The notes beneath the pieces are model-generated. The model was given only the letters and a program-made list of their open reading frames with translations. It was not told where the DNA came from and ran no database searches. A program made the position numbers and the translations under genes. A DNA stretch of 5,029 nucleotides, from NCBI GenBank assembly GCA_022561525.1, contig JADFRB010000190.1, forward strand, positions 1 to 5,029, in the 5' to 3' direction. Shown piece after piece: positions 1 through 4,977 of the stretch. Numbering within the stretch: the stretch's first letter is position 1; every line of letters begins with the position of its first letter. The stretch comes from Nitrospinota bacterium. GTDB taxonomy: Bacteria; Nitrospirota; Nitrospiria; Nitrospirales; UBA8639.

Positions 1-21
1 ATACGACGACGGGGGAATTAA
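1..21 (+). CDS. Possible C-terminal tail of an upstream gene (FtsZ candidate), truncated by the window edge
   Basis: Only six codons and a TAA stop are visible, reading I-R-R-R-G-N. The basic ending resembles the end of the FtsZ C-terminal peptide (D-I-P-x-F-I/L-R-R-x), which binds FtsA and other partners. ftsZ commonly lies just upstream of the pgeF/yggS/yggT cluster in bacteria, which is the main reason for the suggestion. Six residues cannot identify a protein. The other two plus-strand frames are also open at the left edge, running to stops at 137-139 and 180-182, but they read through the repeat that starts at 44 and are less likely to be coding. Confidence 0.27.
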   Translation: MRRRGN

Positions 22-43
22 GGTTCCCGGTAGAAGTCCGTGG

Positions 44-253
44 AATAAATCCGAAACTCGAATGTCGAAATCCGAAACACATTCACATGACCAAATGGGA
101 GATAACAACCATGCCTGGAAACGGTCAGTACAACTTTGAAGGATGCATGTGCCCGTGGTATGCGATCATGTGTTCGGAATGATCCGTGTAATCCATTCGA
201 GTTTGACATTTCGGATGTGTTTCGGATTTCGATATTCGTATTTAGAGTTTCGG
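44..253. repeat. Intergenic inverted-repeat element, family A copy 1
   Basis: The left arm (44-100) and the right arm (about 200-253) are reverse complements. Both hold the 15-mer TCGAAATCCGAAACA, at 65-79 forward and at 218-232 reversed. The arms are built from short reiterated units of the CCGAAA / TCGAA kind. The spacer (about 101-199) shows no gene or similarity to the other copies. The element fills most of the 300-base gap before pgeF. Its right flank (GGCAG at 253-257, ATCCGTTCAAC at 271-281) recurs next to copy 2. No uridine-rich terminator tail is seen. It may be a non-autonomous mobile or REP-like element; its role is unknown. Confidence 0.85.
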
Positions 254-306
254 GCAGTTATAACTCATAGATCCGTTCAACATGTTCGAGCGGAATCCAT
301 GAGAAA

Positions 307-312
307 AGGAGG
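307..312 (+). promoter_or_regulatory. Ribosome binding site deciding the TTG start of pgeF
   Basis: AGGAGG is a perfect Shine-Dalgarno core ending nine bases before the TTG at 322. The in-frame ATG at 361 has no such site, so TTG is the better-supported start. Confidence 0.75.
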
Positions 313-321
313 GAACGAGGG

Positions 322-1083
322 TTGGTTCTCTTGGCTGAACGACACGGTCCTGCATTGAAGATGGTCCCGCATCTCACGTTATCACGGTTTCAAGAAAAGA
401 CCCGATCGATTACGCACTTTTTTGGAACCCGTCATGGTCCTCACTATGGTGGATCACGTGGCGAATTCGGGATGGTGAGGGCCGCAAAACCGGATTTTCC
501 TGAGGTCGTCTCGGTGAAACAAGTTCACGGTACCGACGTCTTGATCCTGGATCGACCCGTCCAGGTTGGTGAAAAGTTCATGGAGGGGTGGGATGCCATT
601 CTCACCAATCAATCGAAGTTGTTAGTGACGGTGCAAACCGCTGATTGTGTTCCGGTGTTGCTGGCTGATCCCAAGCAGCGCATTGTCGGCATGGTCCATG
701 CAGGATGGCGCGGAGCGGTGCATGGCATCGTGCCCAAGACCTTGCAGCGAATGGCTGAGCGCTTTGGATGTGCAGTTGAATCGATCCAGATGGCGATTGG
801 GCCATCAGCCGGTCCGTGTTGTTATGAAGTGGATGGTCCGGTGATTGAATCGCTTCAGTCGCACTTCTCTGATTGGGCATCCGTGTTGACCATGCGTGGC
901 ACACAGGTTGGGAAATTTGATCTGAAAGAGTTGGTGTGCCGACAAGCTTTGGAAACGGGCGTCGTACGAGAACAGATTCAAACACTCAATCTGTGCACGA
1001 TCTGTCGCCCGGAACAATTCTTTTCCTATCGGCGTGAAGGCACGGTGCATGGGACGATGGTCAGCGGGATCATGCTGAATTAG
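322..1083 (+). CDS. pgeF: Peptidoglycan editing factor PgeF (YfiH/YlmD, Cu-oxidase_4 / laccase-domain family)
   Basis: The protein has 253 residues, the usual family length. Motifs in order: FFGTRHG (33-39), KQVHG (66-70), TADCVPVL (106-113), HAGWRG (126-131), IGPSAGPCCYEV (159-170) and the C-terminal CTICRPEQFFSYRREG (225-240). H69, C109 and H126 match the three metal ligands of E. coli YfiH (H71, C107, H124). The family is cytoplasmic. It is annotated as polyphenol oxidase or purine nucleoside phosphorylase-like, and in E. coli it prevents wrong amino acids such as L-Ser at position 1 of the wall stem peptide from being used. The start chosen is TTG at 322 because of its ribosome binding site; ATG at 361 would drop 13 residues and still keep the whole domain. 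It lies upstream of yggS and yggT, separated by repeat elements rather than tightly coupled. Sure of the family; the exact substrate is inferred. Confidence 0.95.
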   Translation: MVLLAERHGPALKMVPHLTLSRFQEKTRSITHFFGTRHGPHYGGSRGEFGMVRAAKPDFPEVVSVKQVHGTDVLILDRPVQVGEKFMEGWDAILTNQSKLLVTVQTADCVPVLLADPKQRIVGMVHAGWRGAVHGIVPKTLQRMAERFGCAVESIQMAIGPSAGPCCYEVDGPVIESLQSHFSDWASVLTMRGTQVGKFDLKELVCRQALETGVVREQIQTLNLCTICRPEQFFSYRREGTVHGTMVSGIMLN

Positions 1084-1085
1084 CC

Positions 1086-1206
1086 GGGGCTGTTGCAAAA
1101 GGCCGCCAGCGGCGTTCTCGGGACTTTGTCGTCCTCACGTACTATGAGTACGCTCCGCGCGCCAAAGCGCCTGCGGCCTTGCTGGACAACCTTTTTCAAC
1201 AGCCCC
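1086..1206. repeat. 121-bp palindromic element B immediately after pgeF
   Basis: Its ends are GGGGCTGTTGCAAAAGG (1086-1102) and its reverse complement (1190-1206), matching at 16 of 17 bases. Inside are smaller hairpins: GCCGC/GCGGC (1102-1113), GGAC/GTCC (1121-1134), CGTACT/AGTACG around ATG (1138-1152) and GCGC/GCGC (1159-1170). It begins two bases after the pgeF stop, so it becomes the 3' end of that transcript and may act as a terminator or stabiliser, although there is no clean T-run tail. CTGAAT occurs on both sides (1075-1080 and 1210-1215), a weak hint of a target duplication. I recall similar sequences in Nitrospira genomes, unverified. Confidence 0.85.
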
Positions 1207-1233
1207 TTCCTGAATGGCGAAACTTGTGAAGGG

Positions 1234-1285
1234 TGATCCGTGAAGCGTAAAACGAGAATCCGTTCTATTTTCGCATCACGCATCA
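1234..1285. repeat. Imperfect hairpin upstream of yggS (GTGATGCGTGA type)
   Basis: The left arm 1234-1254 (TGATCCGTGAAGCG followed by A-rich bases and CG) pairs imperfectly with 1261-1285 across a six-base loop. The right side carries the reiterated motif CGCATCACG (1272-1280, again at 1293-1301). The structure ends about 25 bases before the yggS start and may influence its translation or end an upstream transcript. It is distinct from element B. Confidence 0.6.
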
Positions 1286-1309
1286 TGCATGACGCATCAC
1301 GATGTCCCC

Positions 1310-2008
1310 ATGACCGATATTGCCACCAACGTCCAGTCTGTGTTGCAGACCATTCGCGACGCAGCGATGCAAAGTGGACGTGAACCTCACACCGTGCAGT
1401 TAGTGGCGGCGACAAAGTACGTTGAGGCCGAACGTGTTCGTCAGGCCATTGCCGCTGGCATCACGATTTGCGGAGAAAATCGTCTCCAAGAAGCGCAAGC
1501 CAAAATGGAGGCCATCGGAACGTCACCGGGGTTGACCTGGCATTTCATTGGCCGTGTGCAGCGAAGAAAATTGAAATCGATGGTTGGGCGGTTTTCCGTT
1601 ATCCATTCAATTGAGTCACTGGAACATATCGAAGAGCTCCATCGCCGGGCAGAAGAACGCCAGCTCCAGCAGTCTATCTTGTTGCAAGTGAACATAGGGA
1701 ATGAGTCCACGAAAGGTGGGTTTTCAGCCTCAGACTTACTCAAGGCCATACCCGGAATTGTCAGGTTTAGCCACGTGAAGGTTGATGGACTCATGGCAAT
1801 CCCTCCCAGGGAGGAAGACCCAGAAGCCATGCGACCGTATTTCCAAAAGGTCAAAATTCTAGCTGAAGAGATTGACGCTCTTCACCTTCCTGGCGTTGAT
1901 ATGAAGGAATTGTCGATGGGCATGTCGAATGATTACCCCATCGCCATTCAGGAAGGGGCAACTTTTGTTCGAGTCGGCGCTGCCTTATTCGGAGCCCGGC
2001 CACAATGA
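1310..2008 (+). CDS. yggS: YggS/PLPBP family pyridoxal-5'-phosphate homeostasis protein
   Basis: The protein has 232 residues, typical of the family, with a single alanine-racemase-like TIM-barrel domain. The PLP lysine is K36 in LVAATKY, the same position as in E. coli YggS. Other family motifs are GENRLQE (55-61), HFIGRVQ (78-84), QVNIGNESTKGGF (126-138), VDGLMAIPP (158-166), ELSMGMSNDYPIAIQEG (200-216) and the phosphate-binding end FVRVGAALFGAR (219-230). It binds PLP in the cytoplasm, has no known catalysis, and buffers vitamin B6 supply. The start at 1310 is chosen because MTDIATNV fits the family N-terminus; ATG at 1289 would add seven residues encoded by the repetitive CATCACG tract. 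Neither start has a clear Shine-Dalgarno. The common downstream partner proC is absent here, as is the sepF found at this position in Bacillus. Confidence 0.95.
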   Translation: MTDIATNVQSVLQTIRDAAMQSGREPHTVQLVAATKYVEAERVRQAIAAGITICGENRLQEAQAKMEAIGTSPGLTWHFIGRVQRRKLKSMVGRFSVIHSIESLEHIEELHRRAEERQLQQSILLQVNIGNESTKGGFSASDLLKAIPGIVRFSHVKVDGLMAIPPREEDPEAMRPYFQKVKILAEEIDALHLPGVDMKELSMGMSNDYPIAIQEGATFVRVGAALFGARPQ

Positions 2009-2091
2009 CGGTTTCCGAAAAAAAATACGCAAGATTGGGCCAGAACCTGCCGATAGATAAGGGAACGTCCAGAGACGTTGTCCAAAGTTGT

Positions 2092-2313
2092 CACGAAGAA
2101 ATAAGTTGTGCAAATCCGAAATACGAATATCGAAATCCGAAACAAATTCAAATGACCAAATAATAAGAATAATCTCGAAACCCGAAACAATATCAAATGA
2201 CCCGTTTGGAACATTCAAGTTTTGTATTTCAGGTTTGTTTCGTATTTCGATATTCGTATTTCGGGTTTCAGGCAGGTGCCAAACCACAAATCCATTCAAC
2301 TTATTTTTTCGCG
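2092..2313. repeat. Intergenic inverted-repeat element, family A copy 2, with extended outer arms
   Basis: The inner arms carry the 15-mer TCGAAATCCGAAACA at 2130-2144 and, reversed with one mismatch, at 2236-2250. A second partial left-arm unit (CTCGAAACCCGAAACA) lies at about 2174-2189. Outside these, 2092-2108 (CACGAAGAAATAAGTTG) is the reverse complement of 2297-2313 at 15 of 17 bases, so the whole structure is about 222 bp. It occupies most of the 350-base gap between yggS and yggT. The remaining bases 2009-2091 show no gene, only a short hairpin AACGTC/GACGTT (2064-2079) without a T-run. The right flank shares GGCAG and ATCCRTTCAAC with copy 1. Confidence 0.85.
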
Positions 2314-2350
2314 AATCCTAACTTGAGGGAATTAACCGGCAATTAACTAG

Positions 2351-2355
2351 AGGAG
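2351..2355 (+). promoter_or_regulatory. Ribosome binding site of yggT with unusually short spacing
   Basis: AGGAG lies only three bases before the ATG at 2359, shorter than the usual five to nine. The start is still supported because the protein begins exactly where family members do. Confidence 0.55.
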
Positions 2356-2358
2356 CCT

Positions 2359-2655
2359 ATGTTTGCGATTGGAAACATTTTGCAGGGTGTGGCGTATGTC
2401 TTAGATACCGTATTGTTTCTGTACATGTGGTTGATCATTATTCGAGCGGTTATTTCCTGGGTGAACCCGGATCCGTATAATCCGATTATCCAATTTTTAG
2501 GACGCGTCACAGATCCTGTGCTGTACACGATACGGCGACGGGTGGGTATCATCGGAGGGATTGATGTCTCGCCCATTCTGGCGATTCTCCTCATCATCTT
2601 TCTACAATATGCCGTGGTCGAAACCATACGGGATATTGGCATGCGATTGAACTAG
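2359..2655 (+). CDS. yggT: YggT family (YlmG/Ycf19) small integral membrane protein
   Basis: The protein has 98 residues, the size of a single-unit YggT domain. Two hydrophobic segments are visible, about 8-33 and 69-90. Between them lies the family signature: SWVNPDPYNPI (33-43), then VTDPVL (50-55) with IRRR (58-61), followed by GGIDVSPILAI (66-76). E. coli YggT is a double unit; one unit is usual in Gram-positives, cyanobacteria and others. The Bacillus counterpart ylmG sits in the division/divIVA neighbourhood, and plastid relatives affect nucleoid or membrane organisation; the molecular function is unsettled. Here it follows yggS across a repeat-filled gap and is followed by another repeat, not by divIVA within this window. 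Confidence 0.93.
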   Translation: MFAIGNILQGVAYVLDTVLFLYMWLIIIRAVISWVNPDPYNPIIQFLGRVTDPVLYTIRRRVGIIGGIDVSPILAILLIIFLQYAVVETIRDIGMRLN

Positions 2656-2662
2656 TCTAGCA

Positions 2663-2926
2663 GGTTCAACCCTATAGGTGTTGAGCTAAGAATCTGCTTC
2701 ATGGGTTTTTCGCGTCTTAAACTCGAAATCCCAATATCGAAATCCGAAACAAATCCGAAATTCGAAACTCAAATGGTTCAAACGGATTCTGTCGACTAAT
2801 GCCACATAGCGTTGAAATGGCGTTTGGGGCATTTGGGCATTTGAATGTGTTTCGGATTTCGATATTCGAGTTTCGGATTTATGGAAAGTATTGCTGCACG
2901 AGCCCTTAACACCGATGGGTTCAACC
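2663..2926. repeat. Intergenic inverted-repeat element, family A copy 3, with different outer arms
   Basis: The inner arms contain the perfect 15-mer TCGAAATCCGAAACA at 2737-2751 and its reverse complement at 2848-2862. The left arm continues with more CCGAAA/TCGAAA units up to about 2770. The outer arms also pair: GGTTCAACCC plus GGTGTTGAG (2663-2685) against the reverse complement of 2904-2926, with a few mismatches. These outer arms differ from those of copy 2. The element fills nearly the whole 290-base gap between yggT and the serine hydrolase; no gene or clear promoter is seen inside. It starts eight bases after the yggT stop. Confidence 0.82.
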
Positions 2927-2945
2927 TCGTTATGGTTCTGCACGA

Positions 2946-4061
2946 ATGAGTCGGGCTGATTCCATTACCCCATTTCTTCAGGAAGCGGTTCGCGAGGGGG
3001 TATTCCCCGGAGCCGTGCTCTTTGTCCGTTCCCATGGCGAGGTCGTGTATCATCACGCCGTCGGGCACATGGGGCATCCACCGTATGATCGTCCGGTTCT
3101 GACCGAAACCATTTACGATCTAGCCTCCCTCACCAAACCTCTGGCGACAACCACGGCCATCTTGTGTCTTCTGCAAGATGGGCAACTGGATCTTGACCAA
3201 CCGGTTCAGGAATGGATCAGCGAGTGGGAATCCACTTCGTATCAGGCCACCACCATTCGGCAACTCCTTCATCACAGTTCAGGGCTTCCTGCTTGGCGAC
3301 CGTATTACAAGACATTGTCTCCGGCGGGGTTGTCCCCAAAAAATGGGAACGAACGACAAGAACGAATACAAGGCCTTGTGCGAACCATTGCGGGGGAGGC
3401 ACTGGAGTATGAGCCTGACAATCACAGTGTGTACAGCGATCTGGGATTCATCGTGTTGGGTGTCGTGATCGAACGATGTGTTGGATCTTCGCTGGCTGCA
3501 TATTGTCGCAATCAGATCTATGAAACGCTCAACAGCAATCCGTTGTTTTTTATCGATACTGAAGGACATCCCGCAGGCGGGGATGGCGACCTTACCCATG
3601 TCGCGCCGACTGAACACGACCCATGGCGAGGTCGGCTTGTGCAGGCGGATGTGCATGATGAAAACGCCTATGCCTTGGGCGGCATAGCAGGGCATGCCGG
3701 ATTATTTGGTACGGCCTTGAGTGTGAGCCAAGTTTCTGGAGCGTGGCTACAGGCGGTGTTAGGGCGTTCCTCGCGGCTTCCCCCTGATCTGGCTCAACAG
3801 TTTGTCCGGCGCCAGGATTCCTCTGGCACCTCGAGTTGGGCGTTGGGATGGGATACGCCGTCGCAGCCGTCGTCATCCGGCCGCCACTTTTCGCCAGAAT
3901 CGTTTGGGCATCTGGGTTATGCCGGAACATCCTTGTGGATTGATCCTGTCCGGGAATTGGAAGTCATTCTGTTGTCGAACCGAGTCCATCCCACGCGAGC
4001 GAATAAACAGATCAAAGACTTTCGTCCCAAACTACACGACCTGGTGGGCAAAGAATTTTGA
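2946..4061 (+). CDS. Serine hydrolase, beta-lactamase class C / penicillin-binding-protein fold (PF00144-type)
   Basis: The protein has 371 residues. The catalytic motif S-x-x-K is S61-L-T-K64 in DLASLTKPLATT. The second motif is Y163-S-D (YSDLGF), with D instead of the AmpC asparagine, a common variant in esterase/peptidase-like members. The third is H322-L-G (GHLGYAGTSLWIDP) in place of KTG. LLHHSSGLPAW (107-117) and VHDENAYALGGIAGHAGLF (236-254) are further family blocks, the latter near the active site. No signal peptide or membrane anchor is seen, so it should be cytoplasmic, unlike secreted beta-lactamases. The family includes beta-lactamases, esterases, D-aminopeptidases and muropeptide enzymes. 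Given pgeF nearby, a role in cell-wall fragment recycling is possible but unproven. ATG at 2946 lacks a good Shine-Dalgarno but places EGVFPGAVLFV at the normal distance from the N-terminus. A resistance role is not implied. Confidence 0.88.
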   Translation: MSRADSITPFLQEAVREGVFPGAVLFVRSHGEVVYHHAVGHMGHPPYDRPVLTETIYDLASLTKPLATTTAILCLLQDGQLDLDQPVQEWISEWESTSYQATTIRQLLHHSSGLPAWRPYYKTLSPAGLSPKNGNERQERIQGLVRTIAGEALEYEPDNHSVYSDLGFIVLGVVIERCVGSSLAAYCRNQIYETLNSNPLFFIDTEGHPAGGDGDLTHVAPTEHDPWRGRLVQADVHDENAYALGGIAGHAGLFGTALSVSQVSGAWLQAVLGRSSRLPPDLAQQFVRRQDSSGTSSWALGWDTPSQPSSSGRHFSPESFGHLGYAGTSLWIDPVRELEVILLSNRVHPTRANKQIKDFRPKLHDLVGKEF

Positions 4062-4075
4062 AGCGAGAATTGAGG

Positions 4076-4216
4076 TGTCACGTAACTACTCAGGCGGATA
4101 GACTGAAGGCCGAAGGCTTTTAGGAGTCAATCAGACGTGATGATTCAACCCTTCGGGCATTATGAGCGATAGCCTTCAGTCTTCAGCCTAAATACCTGAG
4201 CAGTTACTGTGTGACA
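4076..4216. repeat. 141-bp palindromic element C between convergent genes
   Basis: The left arm, from TGTCAC through CTCAGG to GACTGAAGGC (4076-4110), is matched by the reverse complement of 4172-4216 with small gaps; the shared blocks are TGTCAC, GTAACT, CTCAGG and GACTGAAGGC. Inside, CCGAAGG (4110-4116) pairs with CCTTCGG (4150-4156). It lies between the 3' ends of the serine hydrolase and the minus-strand gene, the right place for a two-way transcription terminator, but no T-runs flank it. An imperfect direct repeat flanks it: CGAGAATTGA (4064-4073) and CGAGAGGATTGA (4220-4231). Confidence 0.8.
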
Positions 4217-4252
4217 ATACGAGAGGATTGAAAAGAAGAGTTCGTGTGAGGG

Positions 4253-4567
4253 TCAGTTTGAGTATTCCACCCAGGATTCTTTTTCCGCCAAATATTTCTG
4301 GCCTTTAAAATTCAACCGAGTACGCATTTCAATGAATCCCAAGTCGTGAAACATCTTGACAACTTCGGTCAGCGCCTCGGAGACCGTGGGGAACACGCCG
4401 CTTTCGCGTTCTAGGGCTTCATACATCACTTTGCCGGAATACCCACGATCGACCCGTTTCACGAAAATGGTTCGATTGAAATACCGCGCACTCGGGTCCA
4501 TCCCTTCCAATTGATGTCTCTCGACCACAGCATTTCTCAGCCGAAATGATAAAGGCAGCGTACTCAT
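4253..4567 (-). CDS. Hypothetical protein, 104 residues, no recognised domain
   Basis: I do not recognise a family. The protein is mixed charged/hydrophobic and soluble, with no signal peptide, membrane segment or cysteine. Visible features: an arginine-rich start (SFRLRNAVVERHQLEG, 7-22), a probable beta-rich stretch RYFNRTIFVKRVDRGYSGKVMYE (28-50, interrupted by RGYSG), a likely helix TVSEALTEVVKMFHDLGF (61-78), and the tail NFKGQKYLAEKESWVEYSN (86-104). The start is the ATG at 4567: AGGAAGGA (4577-4584) lies nine bases upstream, and the promoter predicts transcription from about 4599. The TTG at 4597 would sit at the very 5' end of that RNA and is unlikely. It is convergent to the serine hydrolase across element C. 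That it is a real gene rests on promoter, ribosome site and protein-like composition; homology was not tested. Confidence 0.72.
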   Translation of the reverse strand: MSTLPLSFRLRNAVVERHQLEGMDPSARYFNRTIFVKRVDRGYSGKVMYEALERESGVFPTVSEALTEVVKMFHDLGFIEMRTRLNFKGQKYLAEKESWVEYSN

Positions 4568-4605
4568 GGGGATCAATCCTTCCTGTAAAGGTCCCAAGAA
4601 GAGAA

Positions 4606-4634
4606 ATTATAGGGGACCAACCCTGCTCCTGCAA
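4606..4634 (-). promoter_or_regulatory. Sigma70-like promoter of the 104-residue hypothetical gene
   Basis: On the minus strand a perfect -10 box TATAAT (4606-4611) is preceded, after a 17-base spacer, by TTGCAG (4629-4634), which keeps only the TTG of the -35 consensus. Transcription would start near 4599, giving a leader of about 32 bases that includes the AGGAAGGA ribosome site. No operator is evident. Confidence 0.5.
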
Positions 4635-4700
4635 CCCTGGGCAGAGAATTAGCAAAGAAGGACGCGGTTTCTCCTTCCCAAGATAGCCTGGTTGCACAGC

Positions 4701-4744
4701 GTTGGGGGTCACGTTGGGGGTCAGACCGCCCGCGTTGGAGGTCA
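4701..4744 (+). repeat. Three GTTGGGGGTCA-type direct repeats
   Basis: GTTGGGGGTCA occurs at 4701-4711 and 4713-4723, and GTTGGAGGTCA at 4734-4744. Inverted counterparts lie beyond the remnant gene: TGACCCCAAAC (4936-4946) and TGACTCCAAAC (4949-4959). The array therefore brackets the transposase remnant and looks like the REP-type ends recognised by RAYT transposases. Confidence 0.7.
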
Positions 4745-4942
4745 GGTCATCCAATGCCACATACGGGGGCCCTGACCGCCCGCAACATTCATCGTGCGAT
4801 AGCCCTTGCGTTTACTTCTGGAGGATACCCCCAAAAGGACATTGCCGAGTTTTTTGGCGTCCATTACCGTATCGTCAGTCGAGTGGTAAAGGGAGTGGAG
4901 GAAGTGAAGCCGGAGTGATATGGCATTGCAAGACCTGACCCC
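4738..4942. mobile_element. Decayed RAYT/REP-type element bounded by inverted repeats
   Basis: The left end 4738-4762 (core GGTCAGGTC, then CAATGCCA) matches the reverse complement of the right end 4918-4942 at 21 of 25 bases. Between them lies only the C-terminal part of a REP-associated transposase. Sequences ending in AAGACCTGACCCC are, as I recall, widespread next to such genes. A 10-base direct repeat GACCGCCCGC (4724-4733 and 4774-4783) straddles the left end and could mark an internal deletion or rearrangement. The element can no longer make an active transposase; it might be mobilised by an intact copy elsewhere. Confidence 0.7.
4754..4918 (+). pseudogene. Remnant of a REP-associated (Y1_Tnp/RAYT) transposase: C-terminal helix-turn-helix only
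   Basis: The open frame has 54 codons from an ATG that lies inside the left inverted repeat to TGA at 4916-4918. From residue 10 on, it reads like the end of RAYT transposases: RAIALAF, TSGGYPQKDIAEFFGVHY (22-39) and RIVSRVVKG, a helix-turn-helix with the G-Y-x-x-K-D/E-I-x-x-x-F-G-V-H-Y pattern. The catalytic HUH domain with its two histidines and tyrosine is missing, and no trace of it was found upstream. Whether the short frame is translated is unknown; there is no convincing Shine-Dalgarno. It could be a bare DNA-binding peptide, but a truncated pseudogene is the simpler reading. Confidence 0.68.
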
Positions 4943-4963
4943 AAACACTGACTCCAAACAGTG

Positions 4964-4977
4964 ACTTGAATTCAAGT
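4964..4977. repeat. Perfect 14-bp palindrome
   Basis: ACTTGAATTCAAGT is fully self-complementary and lies just outside the RAYT-like element, following a small CACTG/CAGTG hairpin (4946-4963). It could be an operator-type site or chance. The rest, 4978-5029, shows no recognisable feature. Confidence 0.5.

Noticed and set aside
203..264. Promoter for pgeF (TTGACA at 203-208, TATAAC at 259-264)
   Set aside because: The two boxes are about 50 bases apart and neither has a partner at 16-18 bases; TTGACA lies in the repeat arm.
18..358. Open frames across the first family A copy (minus 18-209, plus 143-358)
   Set aside because: They are translations of the CCGAAA/TCGAA repeat arms, giving recurring F-R-I-S-x-F-E-F-R or S-K-S-E-T strings, and one overlaps the real pgeF start.
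602..1415. Antisense frames over pgeF, element B and yggS
   Set aside because: Shadows of strongly supported plus-strand genes, with no recognisable domain.
2064..2079. Rho-independent terminator after yggS
   Set aside because: Only a 6-bp stem with no T-run follows; not supportable as a terminator.
1948..2321. Several 77-104 codon frames across family A copy 2
   Set aside because: They encode the same repeat-derived strings on both strands, overlap each other and the yggS end, and have no protein-like motif.
44..2926. CRISPR array from the regularly repeated 15-mer
   Set aside because: The copies alternate in orientation and are far apart with genes between them; there is no regular repeat-spacer pattern and no cas gene.
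2894..2945. Direct repeat CTGCACGA (2894-2901 and 2938-2945) just before the hydrolase ATG
   Set aside because: Eight bases is within chance expectation and it does not flank element copy 3 symmetrically.
2686..3077. Minus-strand frames across family A copy 3 and the hydrolase start
   Set aside because: Repeat-derived and antisense to a well-supported gene.
3178..3930. Alternative frames within the serine hydrolase
   Set aside because: The hydrolase frame carries all catalytic motifs over its full length; the others lack motifs and good starts.
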